Positions 33,806 through 41,640 of a stretch of DNA of 43,305 bases are shown one piece after another. The translations under genes were made by a program, and so were the position numbers. Under the pieces are notes generated by a model that was not told where the DNA came from, searched no databases, and saw nothing but the letters and a program-made list of their open reading frames with translations. Origin of the DNA: Muribaculaceae bacterium. Its GTDB lineage: Bacteria > Bacteroidota > Bacteroidia > Bacteroidales > Muribaculaceae. Location: NCBI GenBank assembly GCA_022510505.1, contig JAFLTL010000020.1, positions 1-43,305 on the forward strand, in the 5' to 3' direction. Position 1 is the first letter of the stretch. Each line of letters starts with the position of its first letter.

Positions 33806-36421
33806 ATGAAAGACTCGGAAGATTTCAATACATTGCCTGCCCGGGGCCATTTGCGCGGTATGTTCCGCAACTGGTTTCTGGACTATGCCTCCTATGTCAT
33901 TCTGGACCGTGCCGTACCCGATTTGGACGACGGTTTGAAGCCGGTTCAGCGACGCATACTCCATTCGATGTACACCCTCGATGACGGGCGTTTCAACAAA
34001 GTAGCCAACATCGTCGGTAACACTATGCAATATCATCCCCATGGCGACCAGTCGATCAACGATGCGCTCGTGTCGCTGGGCCAGAAGGAGCTGTTGGTAG
34101 AGACCCAGGGAAACTGGGGCAACACCTTGACAGGCGCCAGTGCGGCTGCAGGTCGTTACATCGAGGCCCGTTTGTCGCAGTTCGCTTTGGAAACCCTCTT
34201 TAGCCAGAAGGTAACCGAATGGACTCCCAGTTACGACGGCCGAAAAAAGGAACCGATTGTACTTCCCGCCAAGTTCCCATTGTTGCTCTACCAGGGAGTT
34301 GAGGGAATTGCGGTTGGTTTGTCGTCGAAGATTTTGCCTCACAATTTCAACGAGATTCTGGATGCCGCTGTGGCCTATCTCAAGGGTGAGAATTTCGAAC
34401 TGTATCCCGACTTTCCCACGGGGGGCATGATCGATGTGTCGCGCTATAACGAAGGCCAGCGAGGCGGTATGGTGAAAATCAGGGCCAGGATAGAGAAACT
34501 CGATTCAAAGACTCTGGCGATAACCGAGATACCCTATGGCACAACCACCGGATCGGTAATCGATTCTATTCTGAAAGCTTTCGAAAAGGGTAAGATTAAA
34601 ATCAAGAAGGTCGACGACAATACGGCCGAAACAGCCAATATTGTCGTTCAGCTCCAACCCGGCATATCTTCCGACAAAACGATTGATGCGCTCTATGCCT
34701 TCACCGATTGCGAACTGAAGGTTTATCCCAACTGCTGCGTCATCTATGACAATAAGCCCCATTTCCTGAGCGTCCATGATGTTCTTCGTCATAATGTCGA
34801 CCGAACGAAATATCTCCTTGGCAAGGAATTGGAAATCAAGAGAGGGGAACTGCTTGAACAGCTTCATTTCTCGTCACTCGAGAAAATTTTCATCGAGGAA
34901 CGAATCTATAAGGACAAAGAGTTTGAGGATGCCCCCGACATGGAAACCGCGAGCGCCCATATTATTTCCCGTCTTCAGCCGTTCCTTCCCCGGTTCTACC
35001 GTGAACTGAACGACGATGATATCCATCGGTTGATGGAGATAAAGATGGCCCGCATCCTGAAGTTCAATTCAAAGAAGGCCGACGACGCCATTCTCAATCT
35101 GAAAGCCGAGATTGCCAAGATAGAAAAGAATCTGGCTGCCTTGACCGAGTTTACGATAGAATGGTTTGAAAATCTGAAACGGAAATACGGTGCGGCCTAT
35201 CCTCGTCGCACACAACTCAGAAACTTCGACAACATCGAGGCGGTCACTGTTGCCGACCGCAACGAGAAACTTTACATCAACCGAAGCGAAGGCTTCATTG
35301 GCACGTCGCTCAAGAAGGACGAGTTTGTTTGTAACTGTTCGGCTCTCGACGAGGTGATAATCTTCTTCCGCGACGGTCGCTACAAGATCGTGAAGGTCAG
35401 CGACAAGCTCTTTGTAGGAAAGAACATCCTCCATGTCAACATCTATCAGCGCAACGACCGCCGTACAATCTACAATGTCATCTATCAGGATGGCAAGAAC
35501 GGAACCTACTACATGAAGCGTTTCCCGGTTGCCGGAGTGACACGCGACAAGGAATATAATCTGACCCAAGGTAAGGAAGGATCCCGAATCGTATGGTTCT
35601 CGGCTAATCCCAACGGCGAGGCCGAAGTGGTGAAGGTGACTCTGAAACCGCGTCCGAAACTGAAGAATCTCCAGATAGACATTGACTTCTCAACTATGGC
35701 AATTAAGGGGCGCCAATCGATAGGTAATATAGTGACTCGAAACGAGGTTCACCGTTTCTCGCTGAAGGAGAAGGGTGCATCGACCTTGGGTGGCCGTGAG
35801 GTTTGGTTTGATCCCGATGTGTTGAGACTCAACTATGAGGGTCGCGGGAATTATCTGGGCGAGTTCCAGGGTACCGATCAAATTCTGGTGATACTCGACA
35901 ATGGGGAATACTACACCAGTTCATTCAGTGCCGAAAACCACTATGAGGACAACATCCTCCACATTCTGAAGTTCGACCCGTCGGTTGTTTGGACCGCCAT
36001 CCTTAACGATGCCGATCAGAAATATCCCTATATCAAGAGATTCTCCTTCGAAACTTCTTCCAAGCGTCAGCGCTTCTTAGGAGAGAATCCCGAATCGGAG
36101 CTACTGCTTCTGACCTCGACACCGCGGGCTCGCTTTAAGGTGACATTTGGAGGTAACGATTCGTTCCGCGAACCAATGATAGTTGATTCCGAGGAATTCA
36201 TCGGAGTGAAGTCGTTTAAAGCTCGTGGCAAGAGGTTGACAACCTACGAGCTCGGTGAGATTGAGGAAATTGAACCGCTTGAGGTCGAAGAGGAACTTCC
36301 GGAGGGGGAAGTGAATGAGGACTTTGTTGAGGAAGTTGATGACGACGCCACTGCCGGTGAGCCCGATAAAAGCGACGAAGAAGTTCGCGATGAGATAAAC
36401 GGTCAGGGTAGAATTTTCTGA
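33806..36421 (+). CDS. parC: DNA topoisomerase IV subunit A (GyrA/ParC family)
   Basis: 871 residues. Catalytic Tyr118 lies in AAGRYIEARL, the breakage-reunion domain starts with SYVILDRAVPDLDDGLKPVQ, and the helix-4 region reads YHPHGDQSINDAL, with Gln82 at the position of the quinolone-contact Ser of E. coli ParC. The C-terminal part is a divergent beta-propeller without a clear GyrA box, and the tail is strongly acidic. It decatenates chromosomes together with ParE, which is not in this window. ATG 33806 is preferred because an earlier in-frame ATG-like codon would overlap the -7 box. It leads the operon DUF3316, S41, DUF486. Confidence 0.92.
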   Translation: MKDSEDFNTLPARGHLRGMFRNWFLDYASYVILDRAVPDLDDGLKPVQRRILHSMYTLDDGRFNKVANIVGNTMQYHPHGDQSINDALVSLGQKELLVETQGNWGNTLTGASAAAGRYIEARLSQFALETLFSQKVTEWTPSYDGRKKEPIVLPAKFPLLLYQGVEGIAVGLSSKILPHNFNEILDAAVAYLKGENFELYPDFPTGGMIDVSRYNEGQRGGMVKIRARIEKLDSKTLAITEIPYGTTTGSVIDSILKAFEKGKIKIKKVDDNTAETANIVVQLQPGISSDKTIDALYAFTDCELKVYPNCCVIYDNKPHFLSVHDVLRHNVDRTKYLLGKELEIKRGELLEQLHFSSLEKIFIEERIYKDKEFEDAPDMETASAHIISRLQPFLPRFYRELNDDDIHRLMEIKMARILKFNSKKADDAILNLKAEIAKIEKNLAALTEFTIEWFENLKRKYGAAYPRRTQLRNFDNIEAVTVADRNEKLYINRSEGFIGTSLKKDEFVCNCSALDEVIIFFRDGRYKIVKVSDKLFVGKNILHVNIYQRNDRRTIYNVIYQDGKNGTYYMKRFPVAGVTRDKEYNLTQGKEGSRIVWFSANPNGEAEVVKVTLKPRPKLKNLQIDIDFSTMAIKGRQSIGNIVTRNEVHRFSLKEKGASTLGGREVWFDPDVLRLNYEGRGNYLGEFQGTDQILVILDNGEYYTSSFSAENHYEDNILHILKFDPSVVWTAILNDADQKYPYIKRFSFETSSKRQRFLGENPESELLLLTSTPRARFKVTFGGNDSFREPMIVDSEEFIGVKSFKARGKRLTTYELGEIEEIEPLEVEEELPEGEVNEDFVEEVDDDATAGEPDKSDEEVRDEINGQGRIF

Positions 36422-36425
36422 AGAA

Positions 36426-37283
36426 ATGAGATTCAGGTTACTAACAATCTTTGCATTAGTTGCGACTCTGTCAGTCGTAGCCGAGACAGTTGAAAAAAGC
36501 GATTCGGTTGTGCTTCGTCCGGTGACATCGTCCTACGAACTGAGTTTCGGAGGAGCCGAACTTGCCGACACCTATCTGACACCGTTGATTTATCGTGGCG
36601 AAAGCTTTTCTTTCCTGTATGACCGAATGCAAGCAATGAAGTTCAGCCCCGAGAAGTGGGTTATGGAGCTGATGATTGGTTTAGAAGGGAGTCGAACGAA
36701 AAATCCGGCTGGGAATTCCACCATGTGGGAGGCCGGGCTGTCGGCTTCGTGGTCCATGATGCGTCGGTGGCATCTCGATGACAAATGGACGATTGGGGTG
36801 GGTGGTTTTACGGGCCTCGATGTTGGCGCCCTCTACCTGAAACGCAACGGCAACAATCCGGCTTCGGCAAAAGCTTCATGGACGGTAGGAGTGAAGTCCT
36901 ATCTGACCTTCAAATTCGGTATGGGAAAGGTCCCGGTTCTGTTACGCTGGAGCGGTTCGATACCTCTAGGCGGCATCTTCTTTTCGCCTGATTATGGTGA
37001 ACTATACTATGAGATTTGGTTGGGCAACCACTCGGGTTTAGTCCATGGTGCGTGGCCTGGCGACTATCTAAGAATCGACAATACTGTTTCAATGGATTTC
37101 GGGTTTGGATCCACCTGGCTGAGGGTTGGCTACCGCAGTCACATTCTGTCGACAAAGGTTAACGACATCACCTCGCGCATGGTAACCAATTCATTTGTGC
37201 TGGGCATTTCGAGTGAGTGGATCTCGGTCCGACCCAACAAGCCCATAGGAAATGTAGCGCGTGTCATTTCGGCTTTATATTGA
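36426..37283 (+). CDS. DUF3316 family exported beta-barrel-like protein
   Basis: 285 residues with a signal peptide (about 1-19, ending SVVAE). The body alternates short hydrophobic and polar stretches with many Gly, Trp and Tyr, for example WTIGVGGFTGLDVGALYL and LRVGYRSHILSTKV, consistent with a small outer-membrane barrel. SSYELSFGGAELADTYLTPL is typical of DUF3316 proteins of Bacteroidales, whose role is unknown. It lies 4 bases after parC and its stop overlaps a possible ATG of the S41 gene (TGATG). Confidence 0.8.
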   Translation: MRFRLLTIFALVATLSVVAETVEKSDSVVLRPVTSSYELSFGGAELADTYLTPLIYRGESFSFLYDRMQAMKFSPEKWVMELMIGLEGSRTKNPAGNSTMWEAGLSASWSMMRRWHLDDKWTIGVGGFTGLDVGALYLKRNGNNPASAKASWTVGVKSYLTFKFGMGKVPVLLRWSGSIPLGGIFFSPDYGELYYEIWLGNHSGLVHGAWPGDYLRIDNTVSMDFGFGSTWLRVGYRSHILSTKVNDITSRMVTNSFVLGISSEWISVRPNKPIGNVARVISALY

Positions 37284-37297
37284 TGGAGGGTTTCAAG

Positions 37298-38320
37298 ATG
37301 AAGAAATCACTTTTAGGTTTATTGTTTCTGATTCTGACGATTTTTTCGTCATGTCATTCAATCGAGACTTATGAGTCCAATCCTCGGGGGAATTTCGAGG
37401 CTCTGTGGGATATTCTTGACCGGCATTACTGCTTTTTCAGCGAGAAGACCGTGAATTGGGATGATATCTATGCGGTTTACTCCCGTAAGATTTCCAATGA
37501 GATGACATCGCAGGAGTTGTTTTTGGTTTGTGCCGACATGCTGGAGGAATTAAAGGACGGGCACACGAACCTTTCGGCTCCGTTTAACACATCCTACTAC
37601 CGTGCATGGTGGAGTGACTATCCTCAGAATTATGACTCGCGAATAATCGAGCAATACTATTTCAATTTCAATTACAGAAGTCTCGGGAGTGTCAACTACG
37701 GCATACTGAGTGATAATATCGGTTATATCAACTATTCGTCGTTTGCATCTACTTTAGGCGACGGAAACTGGAACTGGGTGTTCAATCACTTGGCCACCTG
37801 CGACGCGCTGATAATCGATGTAAGGGACAACGGTGGCGGAATGATCGACAATGTCGAGCCGTTGATCAGCCACTTCATCACGAGCAAGACATTGGCCGGG
37901 TATATTTCCCACAAGACAGGACCAGGTCACAATGATTTCTCCGAGCCTTATCCCTATTATTTCAATCCTGCGCCGGCTGGGTCCATCATGTGGGAGAAGC
38001 CCGTAGCGGTCCTGACGAATCGTTCTACCTACAGCGCTGCTAACAATTTCGTGTCGATAATGAAGCTCTTGCCCCAGGTGATAGTGGTTGGTGCCACCAC
38101 CGGCGGAGGTTCGGGAATGCCTTTCTCGTCGGAATTGCCCAACGGCTGGGGTGTTAGGTTCTCGGCAAGCATTGTCAGTGATGCCAATGGAAAAGTGACC
38201 GAGTTTGGCGTGGATCCCACTCCCGGTTGTGCTGTGGATATGGATCCCATAGCGGCCCTCGACGGTCACGACACGATTCTTGACTTCGCCATTTCGAAAC
38301 TTTTAGAAACAAATCCTTAG
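37298..38320 (+). CDS. S41 family peptidase, lipoprotein
   Basis: 340 residues. Lipoprotein signal with lipobox FSSC near residue 18. An N-terminal helical part holds LEELKDGHTNLSAP, then a C-terminal-processing-peptidase fold with DALIIDVRDNGGGMIDN, catalytic Ser246 in NRSTYSAANNFV and GATTGGGSGMPF. No PDZ domain is visible between the two parts, as in the tricorn-core-like S41 proteins of Bacteroidota. It would cut proteins or peptides in the periplasm or at the surface. I chose ATG 37298, preceded by GGAGG at a good distance; ATG 37283 (TGATG overlap) is an alternative adding five residues. Confidence 0.87.
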   Translation: MKKSLLGLLFLILTIFSSCHSIETYESNPRGNFEALWDILDRHYCFFSEKTVNWDDIYAVYSRKISNEMTSQELFLVCADMLEELKDGHTNLSAPFNTSYYRAWWSDYPQNYDSRIIEQYYFNFNYRSLGSVNYGILSDNIGYINYSSFASTLGDGNWNWVFNHLATCDALIIDVRDNGGGMIDNVEPLISHFITSKTLAGYISHKTGPGHNDFSEPYPYYFNPAPAGSIMWEKPVAVLTNRSTYSAANNFVSIMKLLPQVIVVGATTGGGSGMPFSSELPNGWGVRFSASIVSDANGKVTEFGVDPTPGCAVDMDPIAALDGHDTILDFAISKLLETNP

Positions 38321-38338
38321 AACGTTACATCCGTTGTC

Positions 38339-38704
38339 ATGGCAAAAGGTCTTTTTGCTATTCTGCTGTTGATTCTTTCCAATGCTTTCATGACATTGGC
38401 ATGGTATGGCCACATTGTCTTTAAGTCGAAAACCGAGCGTTTGTCGCTCTATGTTATTGTGTTGTTGAGTTGGGGAATAGCCTTGTTTGAATACTGTTTT
38501 CAGGTGCCTGCCAACCGTCTGGGTTCGGCCGAGTATGAAGGACCATTTTCCCTTTGGCAACTTAAAGTAATCCAGGAGGTTATTTCATTGACAGTTTTCA
38601 CGGTATTCGCCCTCGTCTTTTTGAAGACCGACACACTCCGTTGGAATCATGTCGTTGGATTTCTGTGTTTGATCCTGGCCGTTTTCTTCCTCTTTAGGAA
38701 ATAG
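38339..38704 (+). CDS. DMT family (DUF486) small membrane protein
   Basis: 121 residues, four hydrophobic spans, with SNAFMTLAWYGH at the start and CFQVPANRLGSAEYEGPFSL and LKVIQEVISLTVF, which are the DUF486 signature. These are relatives of small drug/metabolite transporters; the substrate is unknown. It lies 18 bases after the S41 gene and ends the parC operon. Its stop codon is inside a small hairpin. Confidence 0.88.
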   Translation: MAKGLFAILLLILSNAFMTLAWYGHIVFKSKTERLSLYVIVLLSWGIALFEYCFQVPANRLGSAEYEGPFSLWQLKVIQEVISLTVFTVFALVFLKTDTLRWNHVVGFLCLILAVFFLFRK

Positions 38705-38716
38705 CGAAACTATTTC
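38698..38716 (+). terminator. possible hairpin terminator after the DUF486 gene
   Basis: GAAATAG and CTATTTC form a perfect 7-bp stem with loop CGAAA, overlapping the stop codon. No T-run follows, so termination may instead depend on the hairpin array 30 bases further on. Confidence 0.35.
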
Positions 38717-38747
38717 AGCCATCAGATATCATGTATGCCGAGCTTCC

Positions 38748-38795
38748 AGGCTTCTTCGACGCGGAGCGTCGAGGTTTCTTCGGAACTGCGTTCCG
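38748..38795 (+). repeat. hairpin array, left copy (24-nt units)
   Basis: AGGCTTCTT, then CGACGC-GGA-GCGTCG (38757-38771), AGGTTTCTT, then CGGAAC-TGC-GTTCCG (38781-38795). Each unit is a 9-nt spacer plus a perfect 6-bp stem with a 3-nt loop. It lies downstream of the plus-strand DUF486 gene in the sense direction. Confidence 0.8.
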
Positions 38796-38832
38796 AGCCT
38801 TCAGGTTATTTAATGTCTTTAAGGTCATTACA

Positions 38833-38946
38833 AATTTTCAAGTTTTCAGGTTTTCAGGTTTTCAAACTTCTTGACTTCTTGACAACTTGACGACTCGACA
38901 ACTCGACAACTTCACTGACGGCTTATAGCTAAGGTTTGATGGTTGA
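38833..38946 (+). repeat. dispersed repeat, left copy flanking the ATPase gene
   Basis: Several ATTTTCAAG/TTTTCAGG units, then CTTCTTGACAACTTGACGAC, TCGACAAC, and TTCACTGACGGCTTATAGCT. The same order with few changes occurs at 40423-40515. The copy runs into the last codons of the ATPase gene, whose TAG lies inside the shared TTATAGCTAA part. Confidence 0.8.
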
Positions 38947-40284
38947 GGAATTTGAGATGTCGGGGGTACCTAAAAACATTACCATATAAATGGGTAAGTA
39001 TAGGATGTTATTCTTTATTTCAATTTGATCGCTGTTACTAAGCACAACTCCTTTAGTTATGTGGTAGTCTTTGACATTGACAAAGCGTGATAATGCCGAA
39101 TGCACATAATAATCTTTTCCCGACTTAACTTCAATGGGCAGTACTGAGAGTTCGTCATAGTCATCAATCAGAAAATCCACTTCGCCATATTTCTTATTGT
39201 CGTAATAGAAGAGGTTGTGACCTTTACTTTTGAGTTCCATGGCGACTACACATTCATAGACGGCACCCAGGTTAATACTTTCGAGTGTATCGAGAAGCGG
39301 TTTAATATTGGTAGAAAATAGAAGGCATGATAAAATTCCAACATCGTTCAAATATAGTTTCAGCAAATTTTTCTCTTCCGATTCGGCCAACGGGAATCTG
39401 GGGTTGGAAATTGCTTTGGTTGCAAGAGTTATGCCCGAGTTTATAAGATAATCAACCTCATCGAGATAATCGGCAAATCTTTTGCCTTTTTTTTCTTCTA
39501 TGTCTTTGAAAATCAACCTCTTCTTCTTTTGTGCCAGCAGCGATGGCAAAAGATTGTATATTCTGATGATTTTCAATTTGTTATCGTTATCGTATTTAGA
39601 GGCATCATCGGCATAAAGATCATGTATTTCCCGTTGGATTTCTCTGATTTTAGTAACGTTGCCGGTCGCTATAAATTCGTTTACGGCATCGGGCATGCCA
39701 CCGACAATAAGGTATCTTTTAAACCAATATAACAAGTTGTCATGGATTGGTTTTAATGGTGACTGAAGATTATCAAAACAGGATCTTAGATTCGATATCA
39801 CATCAAAGCCCACATTGTTTGCAATTAAAAATTCTTCCAAATCAAGTGGATACATTTTTAATATCCTTATTGATCCAATAGGAATAGATGTGGTCCGTTT
39901 CAAAGTTATTCCAAGTAACGAGCCGCTTGCGACGTAGGAGTATTTGTTATCCTGTCGTAGAAATTTCAGAAGGGTCAATAGTTGAGGATATTCCTGTATT
40001 TCATCAAGAAAGATGAGTGTGTCTTTGCTGTCATTCAAACGGTCTCCTGCCAATGAACTTAAAACCAAATAAAAATCTTGAGTTGTTTTTACATTCTCAA
40101 AATAACGTGGACCATTTTTATCCTCTACAAGGTTGATTTCAACGAAGTTTGGAAACATCTCGCTTCCAACATGACGAATAATAAAGGACTTGCCGATTTG
40201 TCGTGCTCCTTCCACAACCAGAATCTTGTTTGAAGCTTCGGTGAAGTGGTCCTTGATTGTTGTTGCTATTTTCCTGAAAAGCAT
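38929..40284 (-). CDS. AAA ATPase with DUF4143 nuclease-like domain
   Basis: 451 residues. An N-terminal AAA_14 ATPase has Walker A GARQIGKS (26-33) and Walker B TLIFLDEIQ (D94, E95) with a sensor-like SYVASGSLLG. A C-terminal DUF4143 domain has GEVDFLIDD (D370) and LPIEVKSGK (E385, K387), the acidic-Lys pattern of PD-(D/E)XK nucleases. Such genes are abundant, patchy and often multi-copy in Bacteroidales; role unknown, with proposals in DNA processing or defence. It is AT-rich, has three 33-bp repeats just upstream and dispersed repeats on both sides, all consistent with transfer. It is alone on its strand here. Confidence 0.9.
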   Translation of the reverse strand: MLFRKIATTIKDHFTEASNKILVVEGARQIGKSFIIRHVGSEMFPNFVEINLVEDKNGPRYFENVKTTQDFYLVLSSLAGDRLNDSKDTLIFLDEIQEYPQLLTLLKFLRQDNKYSYVASGSLLGITLKRTTSIPIGSIRILKMYPLDLEEFLIANNVGFDVISNLRSCFDNLQSPLKPIHDNLLYWFKRYLIVGGMPDAVNEFIATGNVTKIREIQREIHDLYADDASKYDNDNKLKIIRIYNLLPSLLAQKKKRLIFKDIEEKKGKRFADYLDEVDYLINSGITLATKAISNPRFPLAESEEKNLLKLYLNDVGILSCLLFSTNIKPLLDTLESINLGAVYECVVAMELKSKGHNLFYYDNKKYGEVDFLIDDYDELSVLPIEVKSGKDYYVHSALSRFVNVKDYHITKGVVLSNSDQIEIKNNILYLPIYMVMFLGTPDISNSSTIKP

Positions 40285-40303
40285 GGTGTTATAGATGTTT
40301 TTG

Positions 40304-40381
40304 CACTTTTCCTATAAAATTGCCTATGCAAAATTACACTTTTCCTATAAAATTACCTATGTAAAATTACACTTTTCCTAT
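40304..40381 (-). repeat. 33-bp tandem repeat upstream of the ATPase gene
   Basis: Units at 40304-40336 and 40337-40369 are nearly identical (CACTTTTCCTATAAAATTGC then CTATGCAAAATTA), and the first 12 bases recur at 40370-40381. On the minus strand the unit next to the gene contains TAATTTTG, a match to the -7 box, while the other has TAATTTTA. It ends 20 bases before the ATPase ATG, so it likely holds promoter and operator. Confidence 0.85.
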
Positions 40382-40422
40382 TGATAGTTGTGAGTTCTTA
40401 GTTGCCAGTTGTTAGTTTATAG

Positions 40423-40515
40423 TTTTCAAATTTTCAAGTTTTCAAGTTTTCAAGCTTCTTGACAACTTGACGACTCGACAACTTCATTGACGGCTTATAG
40501 CTGACACTTGATGGC
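40423..40515 (+). repeat. dispersed repeat, right copy flanking the ATPase gene
   Basis: Four TTTTCAAG/TTTTCAAA units, then CTTCTTGACAACTTGACGAC, TCGACAAC and TTCATTGACGGCTTATAGCT, in the same direction as the left copy. Bases 40382-40422 before it are rich in GTTGTTAGTTT-like steps and hold no gene. Confidence 0.8.
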
Positions 40516-40600
40516 TTTCGGCTAAGCCGAAAAGAAGGCGCGACGAAGTCGCAGAAACCTCGGCACGCAGTTCCGAAGAAGCCTCGCGGCAGTAGCCGCG
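40516..40600 (-). repeat. hairpin array, right copy (four hairpins)
   Basis: Four stems: TTTCGGC-TAA-GCCGAAA (40516-40532), GCGAC-GAA-GTCGC (40540-40552), CGGCAC-GCA-GTTCCG with one mismatch (40561-40575) and CGCGGC-AGTA-GCCGCG (40585-40600). They start 24, 21 and 24 bases apart; on the minus strand spacers read AGGCTTCTT, AGGTTTCT and GCCTTCTT. It begins 6 bases after the stop of the minus-strand DUF6150-type gene. Confidence 0.8.
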
Positions 40601-40606
40601 ATGACG

Positions 40607-40945
40607 TTATTCAAACAGGGCTTTCTTGTCGGGGTTCTTCCACCCTGCTCTACTTTCTGTATTAGTGAAATAGACTTTCAAATCGGCCCGCGATTCATGA
40701 TTGACGAAGCAGATTTTTTTATCGGCTCTCGACTCAGTGTGTTCGATGAACCAGATTCCCTTATTCCCCTTGGCCCGATAAGCGGTGTTTGTGGTGTAAA
40801 CAATCAGGTCGGCCCGATACTCCTTGTCCACAACAAATACCTTGATGTCGGCCCTTGATTCTTTGTGGGTGTCATAAACCTTCTGAGCCATAAGAGGGAT
40901 CAGAGAGAAAACCATAAAGGCCAAGCAAATCAAATTTTTTCTCAT
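40607..40945 (-). CDS. small exported repeat protein, DUF6150-like
   Basis: 112 residues: signal peptide (1-20, ending LMAQ) followed by five or six imperfect units of 13-16 residues built on (E)SRADxKVYFTNT, for example KESRADIKVFVVDK, EYRADLIVYTTNT, TESRADKKICFVNH and ESRADLKVYFTNT. This alternating pattern suggests a stack of short beta hairpins and resembles the DUF6150 family of Bacteroidota, function unknown. It stands alone, followed directly by a hairpin array. Family name is from memory of the repeat pattern. Confidence 0.75.
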   Translation of the reverse strand: MRKNLICLAFMVFSLIPLMAQKVYDTHKESRADIKVFVVDKEYRADLIVYTTNTAYRAKGNKGIWFIEHTESRADKKICFVNHESRADLKVYFTNTESRAGWKNPDKKALFE

Positions 40946-41022
40946 ATAATCGATGAATACGGGGCTATTATTTCTATGATGGTAAACTACAGTTATAAAT
41001 TATCATGGGATTAGAGAGGTTG

Positions 41023-41298
41023 TCATTTTTTGTAATGGTAGCGCATGGCAAGCACATCGATTTCAACCACATCTTCAATCACTCGGTATACTATGCGATG
41101 CTCCGAATTAATGCGTCGCGACCAAAATCCTGCAAGTTCATATTTTAGAGCCTCAGGCTTACCTATTCCTACGTAGGGATGTTCTGACATGTCTTCGAGC
41201 AACCGGGTTATTTTATTCAATATTCCCTTATTTCCCGTTGATTTCCAAAATCGATAGTCTTCAACAGCTTGCTTGGTCAGTACTATGCGATATCTCAT
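41023..41298 (-). CDS. yoeB: Txe/YoeB family mRNA interferase toxin
   Basis: 91 residues (E. coli YoeB 84). Segments GIGKPEALKYELAGFWSRRI, SEHRIVYRV and the ending AMRYHYKK align well with YoeB; catalytic residues correspond to E49, R68 and H88. YoeB toxins bind the ribosomal A site and cut mRNA. Its ATG overlaps the antitoxin stop as ATGA, so it is coupled to its antitoxin. Confidence 0.93.
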   Translation of the reverse strand: MRYRIVLTKQAVEDYRFWKSTGNKGILNKITRLLEDMSEHPYVGIGKPEALKYELAGFWSRRINSEHRIVYRVIEDVVEIDVLAMRYHYKK

Positions 41299-41573
41299 AT
41301 TCTGTTTAAGAACGCTTCTATTGATTCATCGGTGTTTTGGATAACGGTTCTTCCGGTTTGGGCATCTTCAATCCCTTTCCTTATTGCCATCATCATGGAC
41401 GGTGATTGCATCAAATAGGCTGTTTCTTTAATAGCGTTATACTCTTCCAATGAAATCATCACGACAGCATCATTTCCTTCTCGGTTAATGATAACTGTTT
41501 CAGAGTCATCGATAACAGCATCTAAATAGGCACTTAGATTCTTTCTCAATTCCGTGTAATTTGCAGTCTTCAT
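41295..41573 (-). CDS. yefM: YefM/Phd family antitoxin
   Basis: 92 residues. The DNA-binding N-terminal half has ANYTELRKNLSAYLDAV, ETVIINREGNDAVVMISLEE and YNAIKETAYLMQSP, typical of YefM; the C-terminal part should wrap the toxin. I start at ATG 41573; the open frame extends to 41708, but the added residues are not YefM-like and would cover the promoter. Type II antitoxins of this family repress their own operon. Confidence 0.93.
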   Translation of the reverse strand: MKTANYTELRKNLSAYLDAVIDDSETVIINREGNDAVVMISLEEYNAIKETAYLMQSPSMMMAIRKGIEDAQTGRTVIQNTDESIEAFLNRI

Positions 41574-41609
41574 ATTATGATGTTTATTAGAAAAGTACGT
41601 AATTAAGGT

Positions 41610-41640
41610 GCAATTTAAGTAAAATTTTTTACCGAGACAA
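41610..41640 (-). promoter_or_regulatory. possible promoter of the toxin-antitoxin pair
   Basis: Minus strand: TTG (41640-41638), 20 bases, TAAATTGC (41617-41610), an imperfect -7 box followed by ACC. It lies 37 bases before the antitoxin ATG. The operator for YefM was not recognised. Confidence 0.4.

Noticed and set aside
33791-34342. Minus-strand 183-residue open frame
   Set aside because: Antisense to the parC catalytic domain; no promoter or family match.
38837-40455. TTTTCAAG-type and 33-bp repeats considered as a CRISPR array
   Set aside because: Units are short or contiguous with no unique spacers of uniform length, and no cas genes are near.
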